A DNA stretch of 64,000 nt from Salmonella enterica subsp. enterica serovar Choleraesuis (GCA_022846635.1 AP025685.1:2666001-2730000); one strand, 5' to 3'; positions 16,374 to 24,414 are shown, counted from the stretch's first letter. Notes: generated by a model from the letters alone, not told the origin. Numbers and translations: made by a program.

Positions 16374-17267
16374 GTGCTGCACTCCACCAATCCAGGCCGG
16401 ATCATCTGGCTCCGCCGGTGCGTCCTGGATGCCATCGGCAATGGGATGGTAATCATAGGCCGCCGGGTAATGCCGTTACTCACCGCCGGCGCCGATACCA
16501 TCATCGTTGAGCCGCGTTGTGAAATCTCAGGTCGTGCGCTGGAACTGGCCGCAGAGCTGAATATCTATATTTTCATTACGTCAGCTGGTGGGCTGAAACT
16601 ATATTCATGGTTTCCGCCACCAGCCGCATTCCGCAATATCGATAAACAGGTTCAGTGCCTGGCCGATCCGGTCAGAGCGGGCGCGGTGGCCAGACATATG
16701 GTGCGAGGTCGTTTTGGTCGGGAATTTCACCCGGCACACCCGGTCAGCGTACTGCGGGGTTATGAGGGTTCGCAGGTAAAACAGATATACCGGCGCCTCG
16801 CCCGTGAGCATGGCATTGAATGGCCCGGCAGGCAGCTAAACGGCCGCTGGGATGAGCTGGACCCGCTGAACCGCTGTATCAGCATGTGCAATGCAGCACT
16901 GTACAGCGTGGCTGAAATAGCCATCCTGCGGGCTGGGTTCACTCCGTGGCTCGGCATCATTCATGACCGGCTGGCTAACGGCGGCAAATCGTTTGTTTAC
17001 GACATCGCCGACCTGGTCAAATTTGAGCAGATAACCCCTGTCGCGTTTCGGCATGCAGCATCAGAAAAATCTCACCCGGAATGGAGAGCACGTGCCGAAT
17101 GCGGCCGCCTGTTTCGAACCACTGAGTTCATTAACGAGCTGACCCGGCTCACCACGGAGGCAATCAGCGTTGGAACAAACTATATCCCCGGTAATGCACC
17201 TCACCGCAGCGGCAAAAATCTATCCGGGTGTCTGGCAGGCCATCGACCGAGCCAGAGAAAACGGTGA
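16374..17267 (+). CDS. Cas1-family integrase (type I-E-like), solo, prophage-borne
   Basis: The 297-residue product (GTG start; a stop lies three codons upstream in frame) aligns by eye with E. coli type I-E Cas1 (305 residues) over both domains. The N-terminal beta domain includes DTIIVEPRCEISGRALELAAEL. The catalytic helical domain includes LRGYEGSQVKQIYRRLA, LNRCISMCNAALYSVAE and SFVYDIADLVKFE. All four metal/catalytic residues are in place: E131, H197, D210, D213 (E. coli E141, H208, D218, D221). Cas1 integrates DNA into CRISPR arrays, normally with Cas2. No Cas2, effector or array is visible here. The last 32 codons overlap the next gene and lack similarity. Confidence 0.88.
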   Translation: MLHSTNPGRIIWLRRCVLDAIGNGMVIIGRRVMPLLTAGADTIIVEPRCEISGRALELAAELNIYIFITSAGGLKLYSWFPPPAAFRNIDKQVQCLADPVRAGAVARHMVRGRFGREFHPAHPVSVLRGYEGSQVKQIYRRLAREHGIEWPGRQLNGRWDELDPLNRCISMCNAALYSVAEIAILRAGFTPWLGIIHDRLANGGKSFVYDIADLVKFEQITPVAFRHAASEKSHPEWRARAECGRLFRTTEFINELTRLTTEAISVGTNYIPGNAPHRSGKNLSGCLAGHRPSQRKR

Positions 17268-18066
17268 CTGGCCGGAATGGTGTTTTGCACCAATGGCAGA
17301 AATTTTCCCGTTCGCTATATCATCGTGGGACCGCAGACCCAGCCCAGTCGCGCTGTCTGCGGACGTGGCCCGCCTGGCGGGTCTCGCCGCATGGCGTGTT
17401 ACCCAGGGTATTTATCGGTTTGACCCGATCGTCTACCAGTCAATGATCGAGACGCCGACCGGCCGGCTGCCGGCGGAGGTGCTGACCCTGCTGCCAGAAT
17501 GGGGCGTATACGTCGAAACGCAGAACATGCCCGATACTGTCGGTTTTTTCGCTCACTGCGAATGGGACCACCGCAGCAACACTCCGGAACTAAGGTTACT
17601 GCTCGATACCAACACCGGGCTGCAGCCTGTGGCTATTCCGCTGACAGGAGGAACGATTGCGGATGCTGCGGACCATATAGCCCCCGGCTATGGGGAAATC
17701 GTGGCCGCCCGGTGCGCCGACTGCGTCGCGCTGCTGCTGTATATGTGCAGCATAACGGCAGATTTTGGGCATTACTCAGCATCACGCCCTTCCCCTGTCA
17801 GAACGAAACGCGGCCCGCGGCTGTTTCCACCAAGAGCACCCGTGATAGTTCAGACCGGAGAACAGCTAGGGAAAGTGCTACGCGCCAGCCAGGAGGGATA
17901 TTCATCATCGGATAACATCACCGGCAAAACAGTAGCGCCACACCTCCGCCGCGCGCACTGGCACGGTTACTGGTCAGGCACCCCGCGGCGGTTTGATATC
18001 CGCTGGATGCACCCTATTCTGGTCAATGAAACAGAGGCCAGCCCGACAGAGATCCTTGTCAGATGA
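17170..18066 (+). CDS. AcrVA2-like protein (putative anti-CRISPR homologue)
   Basis: The TTG start at 17170 follows GGAGG at 17156-17160 by nine bases and gives 298 residues; an ATG at 17194 is an alternative with a weaker site. The C-terminus (HLRRAHWHGYWSGTPRRFDI and then RWMHPILVN) strongly recalls the end of the Cas12a inhibitor AcrVA2. The middle also fits (WRVTQGIYRFDP; LPEWGVYVET). AcrVA2 acts on Cas12a synthesis, and relatives occur in mobile elements of hosts without Cas12a, so the target here is unknown. It overlaps the Cas1-like gene by 98 bases and is the last gene of the cargo operon. Confidence 0.78.
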   Translation: MEQTISPVMHLTAAAKIYPGVWQAIDRARENGDWPEWCFAPMAEIFPFAISSWDRRPSPVALSADVARLAGLAAWRVTQGIYRFDPIVYQSMIETPTGRLPAEVLTLLPEWGVYVETQNMPDTVGFFAHCEWDHRSNTPELRLLLDTNTGLQPVAIPLTGGTIADAADHIAPGYGEIVAARCADCVALLLYMCSITADFGHYSASRPSPVRTKRGPRLFPPRAPVIVQTGEQLGKVLRASQEGYSSSDNITGKTVAPHLRRAHWHGYWSGTPRRFDIRWMHPILVNETEASPTEILVR

Positions 18067-18082
18067 AGCGGGGCAAAGGTCG

Positions 18083-19129
18083 TCAGCCCATTTGTTCTAT
18101 TTCACTGACCGTCTGGTTATAGCGACCGGTCTCCAGCTCAACCCCCAGCCCGCGGCGGCCAAGCCGCTTGGCGGTTTTGAGCGTTGAGCCTGAACCCATG
18201 AAAAAATCAGCTACCAGATCCCCGGGCCGACTGCTGGCATTGATCATCTGCTCCAGCATGTCCGCAGGTTTTTCACAGGGATGTTTGCCCGGGTAGAACG
18301 CCACGGGCTTATGCGTCCAGACATCGGTATACGGGACGGCAACTGTTACGCCGAAATAACGCCTGAGAGATTTATACTCATCGAGCAGATCGGCGTATTG
18401 TCGGCTCAGTTCCTGGTAACTGGTGGATAGCTGATTAAACGGGCGAGACAATCCAGCCCGGCGCCCTTCTTCTGCGGCGACGCTGGAAAACAACTCCTGC
18501 AGCTTGCCGTAATCACTCTCGCTGGGTAGTTGCCATTGGCTGGCACCAAACCAATGCGAGGCCATACTTTTCTTGCCCGTTGCTTCTGCTATTTGTTTTG
18601 CTGAAATCCCAAGCCCTTCGCGGGCATCGCGAAAATAACTAATAAGTGGCGCCATGACGTGCCGCTTTAGCTCTGCGCTTTTGGACTCGTAGCCATCATC
18701 TTTGGGTTTATAAGGCCCAACGTGATGCTCTGCAAATATGATGCGCTCAGTCGCAGGGAAATAGGCGCGCAGGTTTTCTTTTCGGCACCCGTTCCAATGC
18801 CCGTGGGGTTTAGCCCAGATTATGTGGTTGAGGACGTTAAAGCGCGTCCGGGCCATTATCTCAATATCAGCCGCCAGACGGTGGCCGCAGAACAAATACA
18901 TGCTGCCATTCGGTTTCAGTACGCGCCAGAACTGTGCCAGGCACTCGTCTAGCCAGCGCAGGTAGTCTTCATCACCATTCCACTGATTGTCCCAGCCATC
19001 CGGCTTAACTTTGAAATACGGTGGATCTGTAATAATCAGGTCAATGGAGTCATCAGGAAGTGACGGGAGAAAATGCATACAATCAGCGTTGATTAAATCA
19101 ACACTGTTTATTTTTACAGTGGTTTTCAT
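18083..19129 (-). CDS. DNA methyltransferase, adenine-N6 type (DPPY motif)
   Basis: The 348-residue protein carries catalytic motif IV DPPY at residues 35-38. A C-terminal AdoMet-binding segment follows (DFFMGSGSTLKTAKRLG, then GLGVELE), the order of the beta class. A helical insert in the middle may set sequence specificity. It probably methylates phage DNA to evade host restriction. It is convergent with the cargo operon, 16 bases away with no visible terminator, and lies downstream of Q in the late direction. Confidence 0.88.
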   Translation of the reverse strand: MKTTVKINSVDLINADCMHFLPSLPDDSIDLIITDPPYFKVKPDGWDNQWNGDEDYLRWLDECLAQFWRVLKPNGSMYLFCGHRLAADIEIMARTRFNVLNHIIWAKPHGHWNGCRKENLRAYFPATERIIFAEHHVGPYKPKDDGYESKSAELKRHVMAPLISYFRDAREGLGISAKQIAEATGKKSMASHWFGASQWQLPSESDYGKLQELFSSVAAEEGRRAGLSRPFNQLSTSYQELSRQYADLLDEYKSLRRYFGVTVAVPYTDVWTHKPVAFYPGKHPCEKPADMLEQMINASSRPGDLVADFFMGSGSTLKTAKRLGRRGLGVELETGRYNQTVSEIEQMG

Positions 19130-19282
19130 AGATCGGTAAGCGCAACTCTGTTAGGCTCACCATGCTTTTGCGCGAAAGCGGTGGGCCTCGGTTCGCTTGT
19201 GACTGTTCACATGAGCGAATGGCTGGTGGCGTGCTCCAACACCCACCAGCCGCCCACTTTCACAGCATCAAGTGCCTCGTCT

Positions 19283-19474
19283 TTATGAGAGGCGCGTATA
19301 ACACCCAAACTGGTAGTTGGATAAACCAGCGATCACCAGCTGGGTTAAAATCAATTCGCAGAGTTCATGGCTGAGGTGCAAATTCTGTGCAATCTCCCCC
19401 GCTGTTGCCGGCGTCCTTGAAAGTTCATTCAGTACCTGCCGTGCTTCTTCTGTCATACCCTTCTGATTTAGCAT
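19283..19474 (-). CDS. Small winged-helix-like protein
   Basis: The 63-residue protein (MLNQKGMTEEARQVLNELSR) fits a compact winged helix: helix, ATAGEIAQNLHLSHELCELIL as helix-turn-helix, and a short beta wing ending CYTRLS. It could be a small DNA-binding regulator. It lies between the late terminator and the methyltransferase. AAAGGAAA precedes the ATG. I do not recognise a named family. Confidence 0.6.
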   Translation of the reverse strand: MLNQKGMTEEARQVLNELSRTPATAGEIAQNLHLSHELCELILTQLVIAGLSNYQFGCYTRLS

Positions 19475-19596
19475 GATTTTTTTCCTTTAATTTTGGCGTG
19501 ACATACAGATAGCTCTGGTCGAAAACGCCAGCAAGAGGAAAATATCGTTCGGCTAATCACCAGCGTATTTAATGGGCTGGTTCGGATTTTTGACAT

Positions 19597-19622
19597 AAAA
19601 AAACCCCGCCGCAGCGAGGTTT
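19597..19622 (-). terminator. Terminator downstream of Q (candidate tR')
   Basis: On the minus strand AACCTCGC-TGCG-GCGGGGTT followed by seven T residues makes a clear intrinsic terminator, about 45 bases after the Q stop codon. In lambdoid phages Q modifies polymerase at pR' to pass such a terminator and reach the lysis genes. The pR' promoter itself is not obvious. Confidence 0.75.
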
Positions 19623-19664
19623 CGAATCTTTTAAGTTTGTGTCTAAGTGACGACTCTTAACAGA

Positions 19665-20096
19665 TTAAAGCGCGTTTTGGAATTCCGCAACCTTTTTGGG
19701 CATATCCCCGTAGATATTTTCTTTCGTGCAGTACCGGTCCATTTCCAGCGGAGTGCCCAGCATACTCAGGCAGCCGTCGATAAATCCCTCTGCCGCCTGC
19801 AGCCGCTTTAATACCTGCGTGTGCGATACGCCCAGCTTTTCACCCATCGCCCGTACCGGTGTGCCGTAGACGTAATACCAGTTCAGCAGCATGAACAAAT
19901 GCGCGTCTTTCTTTTTCAATCGAATCAGCGCCGAATCGATGATCAGCCCGTCGCCGTCACTACACGAAACCCGCGATTTGCTGGTGGATGGCAGCAAACC
20001 CTTAAACCCCGCCGCTATCGCTGAGTAATCCACGCCGTTCCCCTCGTTTGCCGCCCACGCGCCCCAGCGCTCCAGCACCATCTGAATATCACGCAT
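19665..20096 (-). CDS. Q: Late gene antiterminator Q
   Basis: From the ATG at 20096 the 143-residue protein starts MRDIQMVLERWGAWAANEG, the typical start of the phage antitermination Q family (phage 21/82 type). It contains LINWYYVYG-like and HTQVLKRLQAAEGFIDGCL helices, with a probable DNA-binding helix-turn-helix. Q loads on polymerase at the late promoter and allows read-through into lysis and morphogenesis genes, here leftward. An upstream in-frame extension to 20195 overlaps DUF968 and is unlikely to be used. Confidence 0.9.
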   Translation of the reverse strand: MRDIQMVLERWGAWAANEGNGVDYSAIAAGFKGLLPSTSKSRVSCSDGDGLIIDSALIRLKKKDAHLFMLLNWYYVYGTPVRAMGEKLGVSHTQVLKRLQAAEGFIDGCLSMLGTPLEMDRYCTKENIYGDMPKKVAEFQNAL

Positions 20097-20113
20097 CCTG
20101 TTATCTCCGCCCG

Positions 20114-21145
20114 TTATCCCAGTACGCCCAGCGCTAACGCGCGGTCCTGTGTTCTCAATACCCATTCCAGCTGGGTGCCGTTCTGCCGCTCCCACTCCAC
20201 CGGGTCATTGTGCAGCGCCGTATGCTCCCCGCGGGATAGCGGGAACGTGAACAGATCGTGAGCTTTCGTGCCCATGCCGCCCTGCCCGTGCCCTATCAGG
20301 TGGTGAGCATCGTCCGCCGGCTTACCCGTTACCACGCAGGGCTGAGTTTTAACCCATTGCAGATATTTGGCACTGTCCCACCGACGCCGCCGCGGGCGCT
20401 TCATGAATGTTTCAGGTGATTCCGGGTCAACAGGCAGACGCACCTGCGGTTTTGGGGGCTGCCAGCGTTCGATAGCCGGCTCAGCTGCTGCTGCGTGCTC
20501 CTGGACGATATCAGTGGCAGCAACCGGCGGCACCAGATCGGTTTCTTTCTGTGGGCCGGTAGGCACCACCTCGGCCGACATGCGCAGCGCGGCGCGCGCG
20601 GCAGACTCAGGCAAAGCATCAGCCACACGATTAACGACCGCCCACCAGCATAGCTCCGGCATCGTCAGCTCATGATCAGAACCCAGCCCCAGCTCGGCTT
20701 TAATCCGGCTAACCATCCAATGATTACGGTTCAGCGTGGCAATTTCCTGTAACTGCGGCAGCGTCTGCTCCCGTAGCCGGTTATCGCAGTGCCAGCACAG
20801 GCGAACGCCTGCTGGTGGATAACTGTGAAACGTCATTTCGTGGTGGTGATAGTCGCTGTGTGGCCACTGGCAGCCGCCGTCACGCACCAGCCACGCAGCA
20901 AAATCGGTCGCGGCATTCAATGCCCGGCCAACGCTCTCAGCCTCATAGAACGATTTCAGGCGCGGATCCGCTATCAATGCATCAACCGCTGAGGGCAGCA
21001 CTCCGGCAGGCTGGTCATTGAGTGATGCCGGTGGCGTCTGGATCAGCACACGTCCACGTCGAAATAGCGGCATTAGCTCTGTACCTGGCCGGAAAATCAC
21101 CAGCCCCAGCTGGTTCGCAAAATCAGGGGTTAACAACGCACGCAT
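20114..21145 (-). CDS. DUF968 family phage protein, HNH-like C-terminus
   Basis: The chosen ATG at 21145 has GGAGGG five bases upstream; a GTG two codons earlier is less likely. The 343-residue protein has a CWHCDN metal-binding-like site near residue 120. The C-terminal region (CVVTGKPADDAHHLIGHGQG, then SRGEHTALHN) has the look of an HNH/Ref-type nuclease. DUF968 proteins sit beside RusA and Q in lambdoid phages and probably act in recombination. It overlaps RusA by 23 bases. Confidence 0.85.
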   Translation of the reverse strand: MRALLTPDFANQLGLVIFRPGTELMPLFRRGRVLIQTPPASLNDQPAGVLPSAVDALIADPRLKSFYEAESVGRALNAATDFAAWLVRDGGCQWPHSDYHHHEMTFHSYPPAGVRLCWHCDNRLREQTLPQLQEIATLNRNHWMVSRIKAELGLGSDHELTMPELCWWAVVNRVADALPESAARAALRMSAEVVPTGPQKETDLVPPVAATDIVQEHAAAAEPAIERWQPPKPQVRLPVDPESPETFMKRPRRRRWDSAKYLQWVKTQPCVVTGKPADDAHHLIGHGQGGMGTKAHDLFTFPLSRGEHTALHNDPVEWERQNGTQLEWVLRTQDRALALGVLG

Positions 21146-21500
21146 TGGCACCCTCCATAATGGTGATCTGCCCTGCCTCTCCCCATATTTTCGTTATACG
21201 GCAATCCCATATATGCGCATCATCTTCGTAAATAGCGTCCATGAGGGCTTTCAGCATGTTGTCGCAGTCAGGTTTGGCTTGGTGGGGTTGCCCGTCATGC
21301 TGCAGGCGCTTCTTTTTGCTCCAGCTGGCAGGCATAGGAATGGTGAAAATGATGTGACTATGTGCCTCAGGCATCTGGATTTTATGCAATCGCACTTCAT
21401 CGCAAAATGCCCGATAACGTAAAACGGCTGGCCGTTTTTTCCAGACATCAGCGCGCGTCATGCGGGGTTTGCCTAACGGTGTTATTGGGTAGGTTGCCAT
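21123..21500 (-). CDS. rusA: RusA family Holliday junction resolvase
   Basis: The 125-residue protein shows the RusA signature: basic N-terminus, then KPDCDNMLKALMDAIYEDDA, which carries the conserved D residues and Lys of the active site. RusA dimers cut four-way junctions. In lambdoid phages it takes the place of nin-region rap/orf genes. It is two bases downstream of the LexA-like gene and overlaps DUF968. Confidence 0.92.
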   Translation of the reverse strand: MATYPITPLGKPRMTRADVWKKRPAVLRYRAFCDEVRLHKIQMPEAHSHIIFTIPMPASWSKKKRLQHDGQPHQAKPDCDNMLKALMDAIYEDDAHIWDCRITKIWGEAGQITIMEGANACVVNP

Positions 21501-21502
21501 AA

Positions 21503-21841
21503 TCAGACCTCCCCTATCCGTGCCAGATAGTCTGCTGCATTTTGCATAGCGTCCGGGGTATCTGCCATCAGCGCACGGATGACATCAACAGCAGCGGCAG
21601 TTGGCTGGCGGCCTGCAACGGTTATCCCGCGGGAAATACCCCGGGAATGCACAATGGCGCCCTTACGATGCAGCGAGCGGAGATGAATGAATACGGTATT
21701 TTGAGAGCGGCACCCAACCATAGCCGTCAGTTCCTGAATGGTTGGTGGATAGCCGTTTGCATCGATAAACGATGTGATGTGTTGCAAAACCTCCGCCTGG
21801 CGGGGCGTCAGTTCGTTTTTTTGCTGTGATTTATTGGTCAT
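21503..21841 (-). CDS. LexA-type winged-helix DNA-binding protein (no peptidase domain)
   Basis: From the ATG at 21841 (GAGG five bases upstream) the 112-residue protein reads LTPRQAEVLQHITSFIDANG YPPTIQELTAMVG, the N-terminal DNA-binding domain of LexA. The self-cleaving S24 domain is missing. Instead there is a short helical tail. It might compete with LexA or bind its own sites. It lies in the RusA-Q operon downstream of a LexA box. Confidence 0.82.
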   Translation of the reverse strand: MTNKSQQKNELTPRQAEVLQHITSFIDANGYPPTIQELTAMVGCRSQNTVFIHLRSLHRKGAIVHSRGISRGITVAGRQPTAAAVDVIRALMADTPDAMQNAADYLARIGEV

Positions 21842-21908
21842 TTGCGCCTCGGGGTTCATTCCTCGGCGCAGCAGGTCGCTGGTTGTTCAGGCCAGCGGGA
21901 TGACTATA

Positions 21909-22136
21909 TCAGAACGCAGGCTCTACCCGGTAGCCCCGGCGCTCCAGTAATTTCGTTAGTAGCGCGGGAGTGCCGACAATCTCATCAATAGCGAGAGGAA
22001 CAAATGATACCTCGCGCCCTGTACGGTACATGATCGACCTGTCAGCGTTGGGAAAACTCGACATTTCCGCGACTACCATTCCATCGGCACACCGCACAAC
22101 GGCATACCCCATTACGGGTAAACTTTCTGTTTCCAC
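21909..22136 (-). CDS. Hypothetical 75-aa protein under probable LexA control
   Basis: The GTG at 22136 follows a strong AGGAGA and gives 75 residues (METESLPVMGYAVVRCADGM). The sequence suggests a small alpha/beta protein with no recognised domain. It is the first gene downstream (leftward) of a consensus-like LexA box at 22280-22299. Because the prophage repressor lacks a self-cleaving domain, an SOS-induced antirepressor is needed or at least plausible, and this is a candidate. Confidence 0.65.
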   Translation of the reverse strand: METESLPVMGYAVVRCADGMVVAEMSSFPNADRSIMYRTGREVSFVPLAIDEIVGTPALLTKLLERRGYRVEPAF

Positions 22137-22279
22137 CTACTGTCTCCTCGCGCTTTCTATCCCCGTAGCTATTTAGCCCAGAGCGGGGTTAGGCCACAAT
22201 GTTTTGCCGGGATATTACTGGGGCTTATTTCAAAATCAGAAGCAGTTTCGAAAATCTGCGCCCGGCTTAAAAAAAATTC

Positions 22280-22299
22280 CACTGTATATATAAACAGTA
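22280..22299. promoter_or_regulatory. LexA (SOS) box in prophage
   Basis: CACTGTATATATAAACAGTA contains CTGT-N8-ACAG with an AT-only centre, close to the LexA consensus. It lies 143 bases before the 75-residue gene and the lexA-like/rusA/Q genes, and about 93 bases after the cytosine methyltransferase stop. Confidence 0.75.
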
Positions 22300-22392
22300 T
22301 TTAGTATTGATCTTCACATCCATGAATGCAATAAAAAATGCTAACTTATTGCTATTCAAGAAAATAGCCGCTATTTAGCGGCTAATCATTCA

Positions 22393-24414
22393 TCAGGCGG
22401 CAATCACTTTTTGCTGGCACATTTCCGGCAGATTTGCCCTGACCAGCGCCTCAGCGAACGGCGGCGGCACGGCGTTGCCGCACCTGGCCACTTGTTTGTC
22501 TTTCGCGTAGCGTTTGCCGGTGTAGTCCATATCGATGATGTACCATTCCGGGAAGCCCTGCGCGCGATACAGCTCATGCGGCTGCAGCATACGCATCCCG
22601 ATATCGACTATCTGATACGGGATGCCATCGATGTGCAGCAGGCCGTCAGAATCTGTACCGCAGTATTCCGCCAGGAACGTCCGGACCTCACCAACATGCA
22701 GGCCGCCGGCCGTCACCGTCGGCATCGGCTGGTCTACCCGCTGGCCGTCGCGGCAGGTTCCACGCAGTTTCACCAGGTGCGAGGCCACCACGGCATGATG
22801 ATTTCCAGTTGTTACGGTATGCACCGGATATTCCACCGGGCCGCCAGGATGGCCGGTGTTGTTCACCATAAGACTTGCGGCTACAACGGCATGATGATCC
22901 GTCGTCGTTACCGTGTGTACCGGCTCTTCCAGCGGGACGCCTGGACCAGTGTAGTTCCCGCCAAAATGTTTAGCGAGAAACGCGCTGACTGCCGCAAATT
23001 TATTGCCGCCGGCCGTTACTGTTCCCAGCGGTTTTTCCAGCTGCAACACACGCGGCTCCTGACCGGGGCGCTCTCCATAGCCCATCTGAATGAGCGTTGG
23101 TGTTACCAGTTGCGATTTGCCACCGCCGCCCGCGGTTATCGTTGCACTCGGTTCGTCAGCGCGATGGCCGATACTGGCGCCAAACTGGCGGGCAATCACC
23201 GGCGCAATGACGCAGGAGTGGTTCGTGTTGCACAGCGTATGTAGAGGCTGTTGAGCGCTGCGTGGTTTAGCCGAGTATTTTGGCCCACCGGCGCCAGCGA
23301 TGAACGGCGTCAGGGCCGCCTCAACCATCCCCAGCGCATGCCCGTTACCGCCGGGACGCGCCGACGTGCCCGCGGTGATGGTCGGCACTGGCGCCGTGAG
23401 TTCCTGCCCGGTGGCGCCGGTACGAAATTTTGTCAGGTGCGGCACAGCAATGGCGTAGCCGTGGGTTTTGGTAATGGTCTGCAGCGGCGCGCCCAGCTCC
23501 TGTCCGCGAAAACAGTCGTATTTCCCCCGCGTCGTGGTGTGGTTGCATTTCACGATGAACGGGGCCGGGTTATCCAGTACGAACCGCTGAATGCCGCGGG
23601 CAATGCGCCGGAGCGTGTTTTCGGCAAGCGGCCTTTTGCGGTCGAAAATGCTCGGCGCCGGGATAGACCAGTCGATACACTCGGCAGCTGTACGCCAGGG
23701 TAACAATTTACCAGCTTGTACCGCCGGTGATTTGGGATCCGCATGAGTCGGCTCTGGCCATGTCACCCGTTCGCCATCACTACGCATGACCATGAAAAAT
23801 CTTTTCCTGATCGTCGGAGCCCCATAATCACAGGCCCGCATTTCCCGGTAATCGACGTTATAACCCAGCCCGGTTACCAGCTGCGCAGCCTGCTCGCTAT
23901 CCTCGGAGATACCCAGGAATTCACACGCCTCCGCAATCGCCGGATGCCAGTCAGGCAGGCCATCAGAAAGCATCGCGCAGAACGCTTTAAACGTCTCGCC
24001 AGTCCGGGTCGGATCCGGCCGAACGCCATCAACCAAGGGTCCCCACGTTTTAAACTCCTCCACGTTCTCCAGCATCATCACGCGCGGCCGCACCGCCAGT
24101 GCCCACCGCAGAACAATCCAAGCCAACCCTCTGATTTCTTTTTGAACAGGCTTAGCACCTTTCGCTTTGGAAAAATGCCTGCAATCCGGGCTAAACCATG
24201 CCAACCCAACCGGGCGGCCAGCGGTAGCCACCAGCGGATTAATATCGAAAACACTCTCGCAGTAATGCAACGTCTGCGGGTGGTTCGTGGTATGCATAGC
24301 GATCGCGTTTGGGTCATGGTTTATCGCGATATCAACGCTGCGGCCGATAGCCATTTCGATCCCGGTACTGGCCCCACCGCCACCGGCAAAATTATCAACA
24401 ATAATCTCGTTCAC
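22393..24414 (-). CDS. DNA (cytosine-5) methyltransferase with repeated central region
   Basis: The GTG at 24414 overlaps the upstream stop (GTGA) and gives 673 residues starting with the AdoMet motif IIVDNFAGGGGASTG. Next come the catalytic Cys motif (SPDCRHFSKA), the ENV motif (MMLENVEEF), and at the end the motif IX-X segment QGFPEWY...RCGNAVPPPFAEAL. Between them are about eight degenerate copies of a P-x-x-T-V-T...AVVA unit, where the target recognition region should be. An upstream frame extension to 24489 has no support. It probably protects phage DNA. Confidence 0.9.
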   Translation of the reverse strand: MNEIIVDNFAGGGGASTGIEMAIGRSVDIAINHDPNAIAMHTTNHPQTLHYCESVFDINPLVATAGRPVGLAWFSPDCRHFSKAKGAKPVQKEIRGLAWIVLRWALAVRPRVMMLENVEEFKTWGPLVDGVRPDPTRTGETFKAFCAMLSDGLPDWHPAIAEACEFLGISEDSEQAAQLVTGLGYNVDYREMRACDYGAPTIRKRFFMVMRSDGERVTWPEPTHADPKSPAVQAGKLLPWRTAAECIDWSIPAPSIFDRKRPLAENTLRRIARGIQRFVLDNPAPFIVKCNHTTTRGKYDCFRGQELGAPLQTITKTHGYAIAVPHLTKFRTGATGQELTAPVPTITAGTSARPGGNGHALGMVEAALTPFIAGAGGPKYSAKPRSAQQPLHTLCNTNHSCVIAPVIARQFGASIGHRADEPSATITAGGGGKSQLVTPTLIQMGYGERPGQEPRVLQLEKPLGTVTAGGNKFAAVSAFLAKHFGGNYTGPGVPLEEPVHTVTTTDHHAVVAASLMVNNTGHPGGPVEYPVHTVTTGNHHAVVASHLVKLRGTCRDGQRVDQPMPTVTAGGLHVGEVRTFLAEYCGTDSDGLLHIDGIPYQIVDIGMRMLQPHELYRAQGFPEWYIIDMDYTGKRYAKDKQVARCGNAVPPPFAEALVRANLPEMCQQKVIAA

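Noticed and set aside
15007..19300. CRISPR array near the Cas1-like gene
   Set aside because: No regularly spaced 24-40 base repeats were found around it or elsewhere in the prophage. The only strong repeat is the single promoter palindrome.
19500..19665. Definite late promoter pR' after Q
   Set aside because: Candidate -35/-10 pairs were weak (for example TTGCGG-N17-TAATCT), so I list only the terminator.
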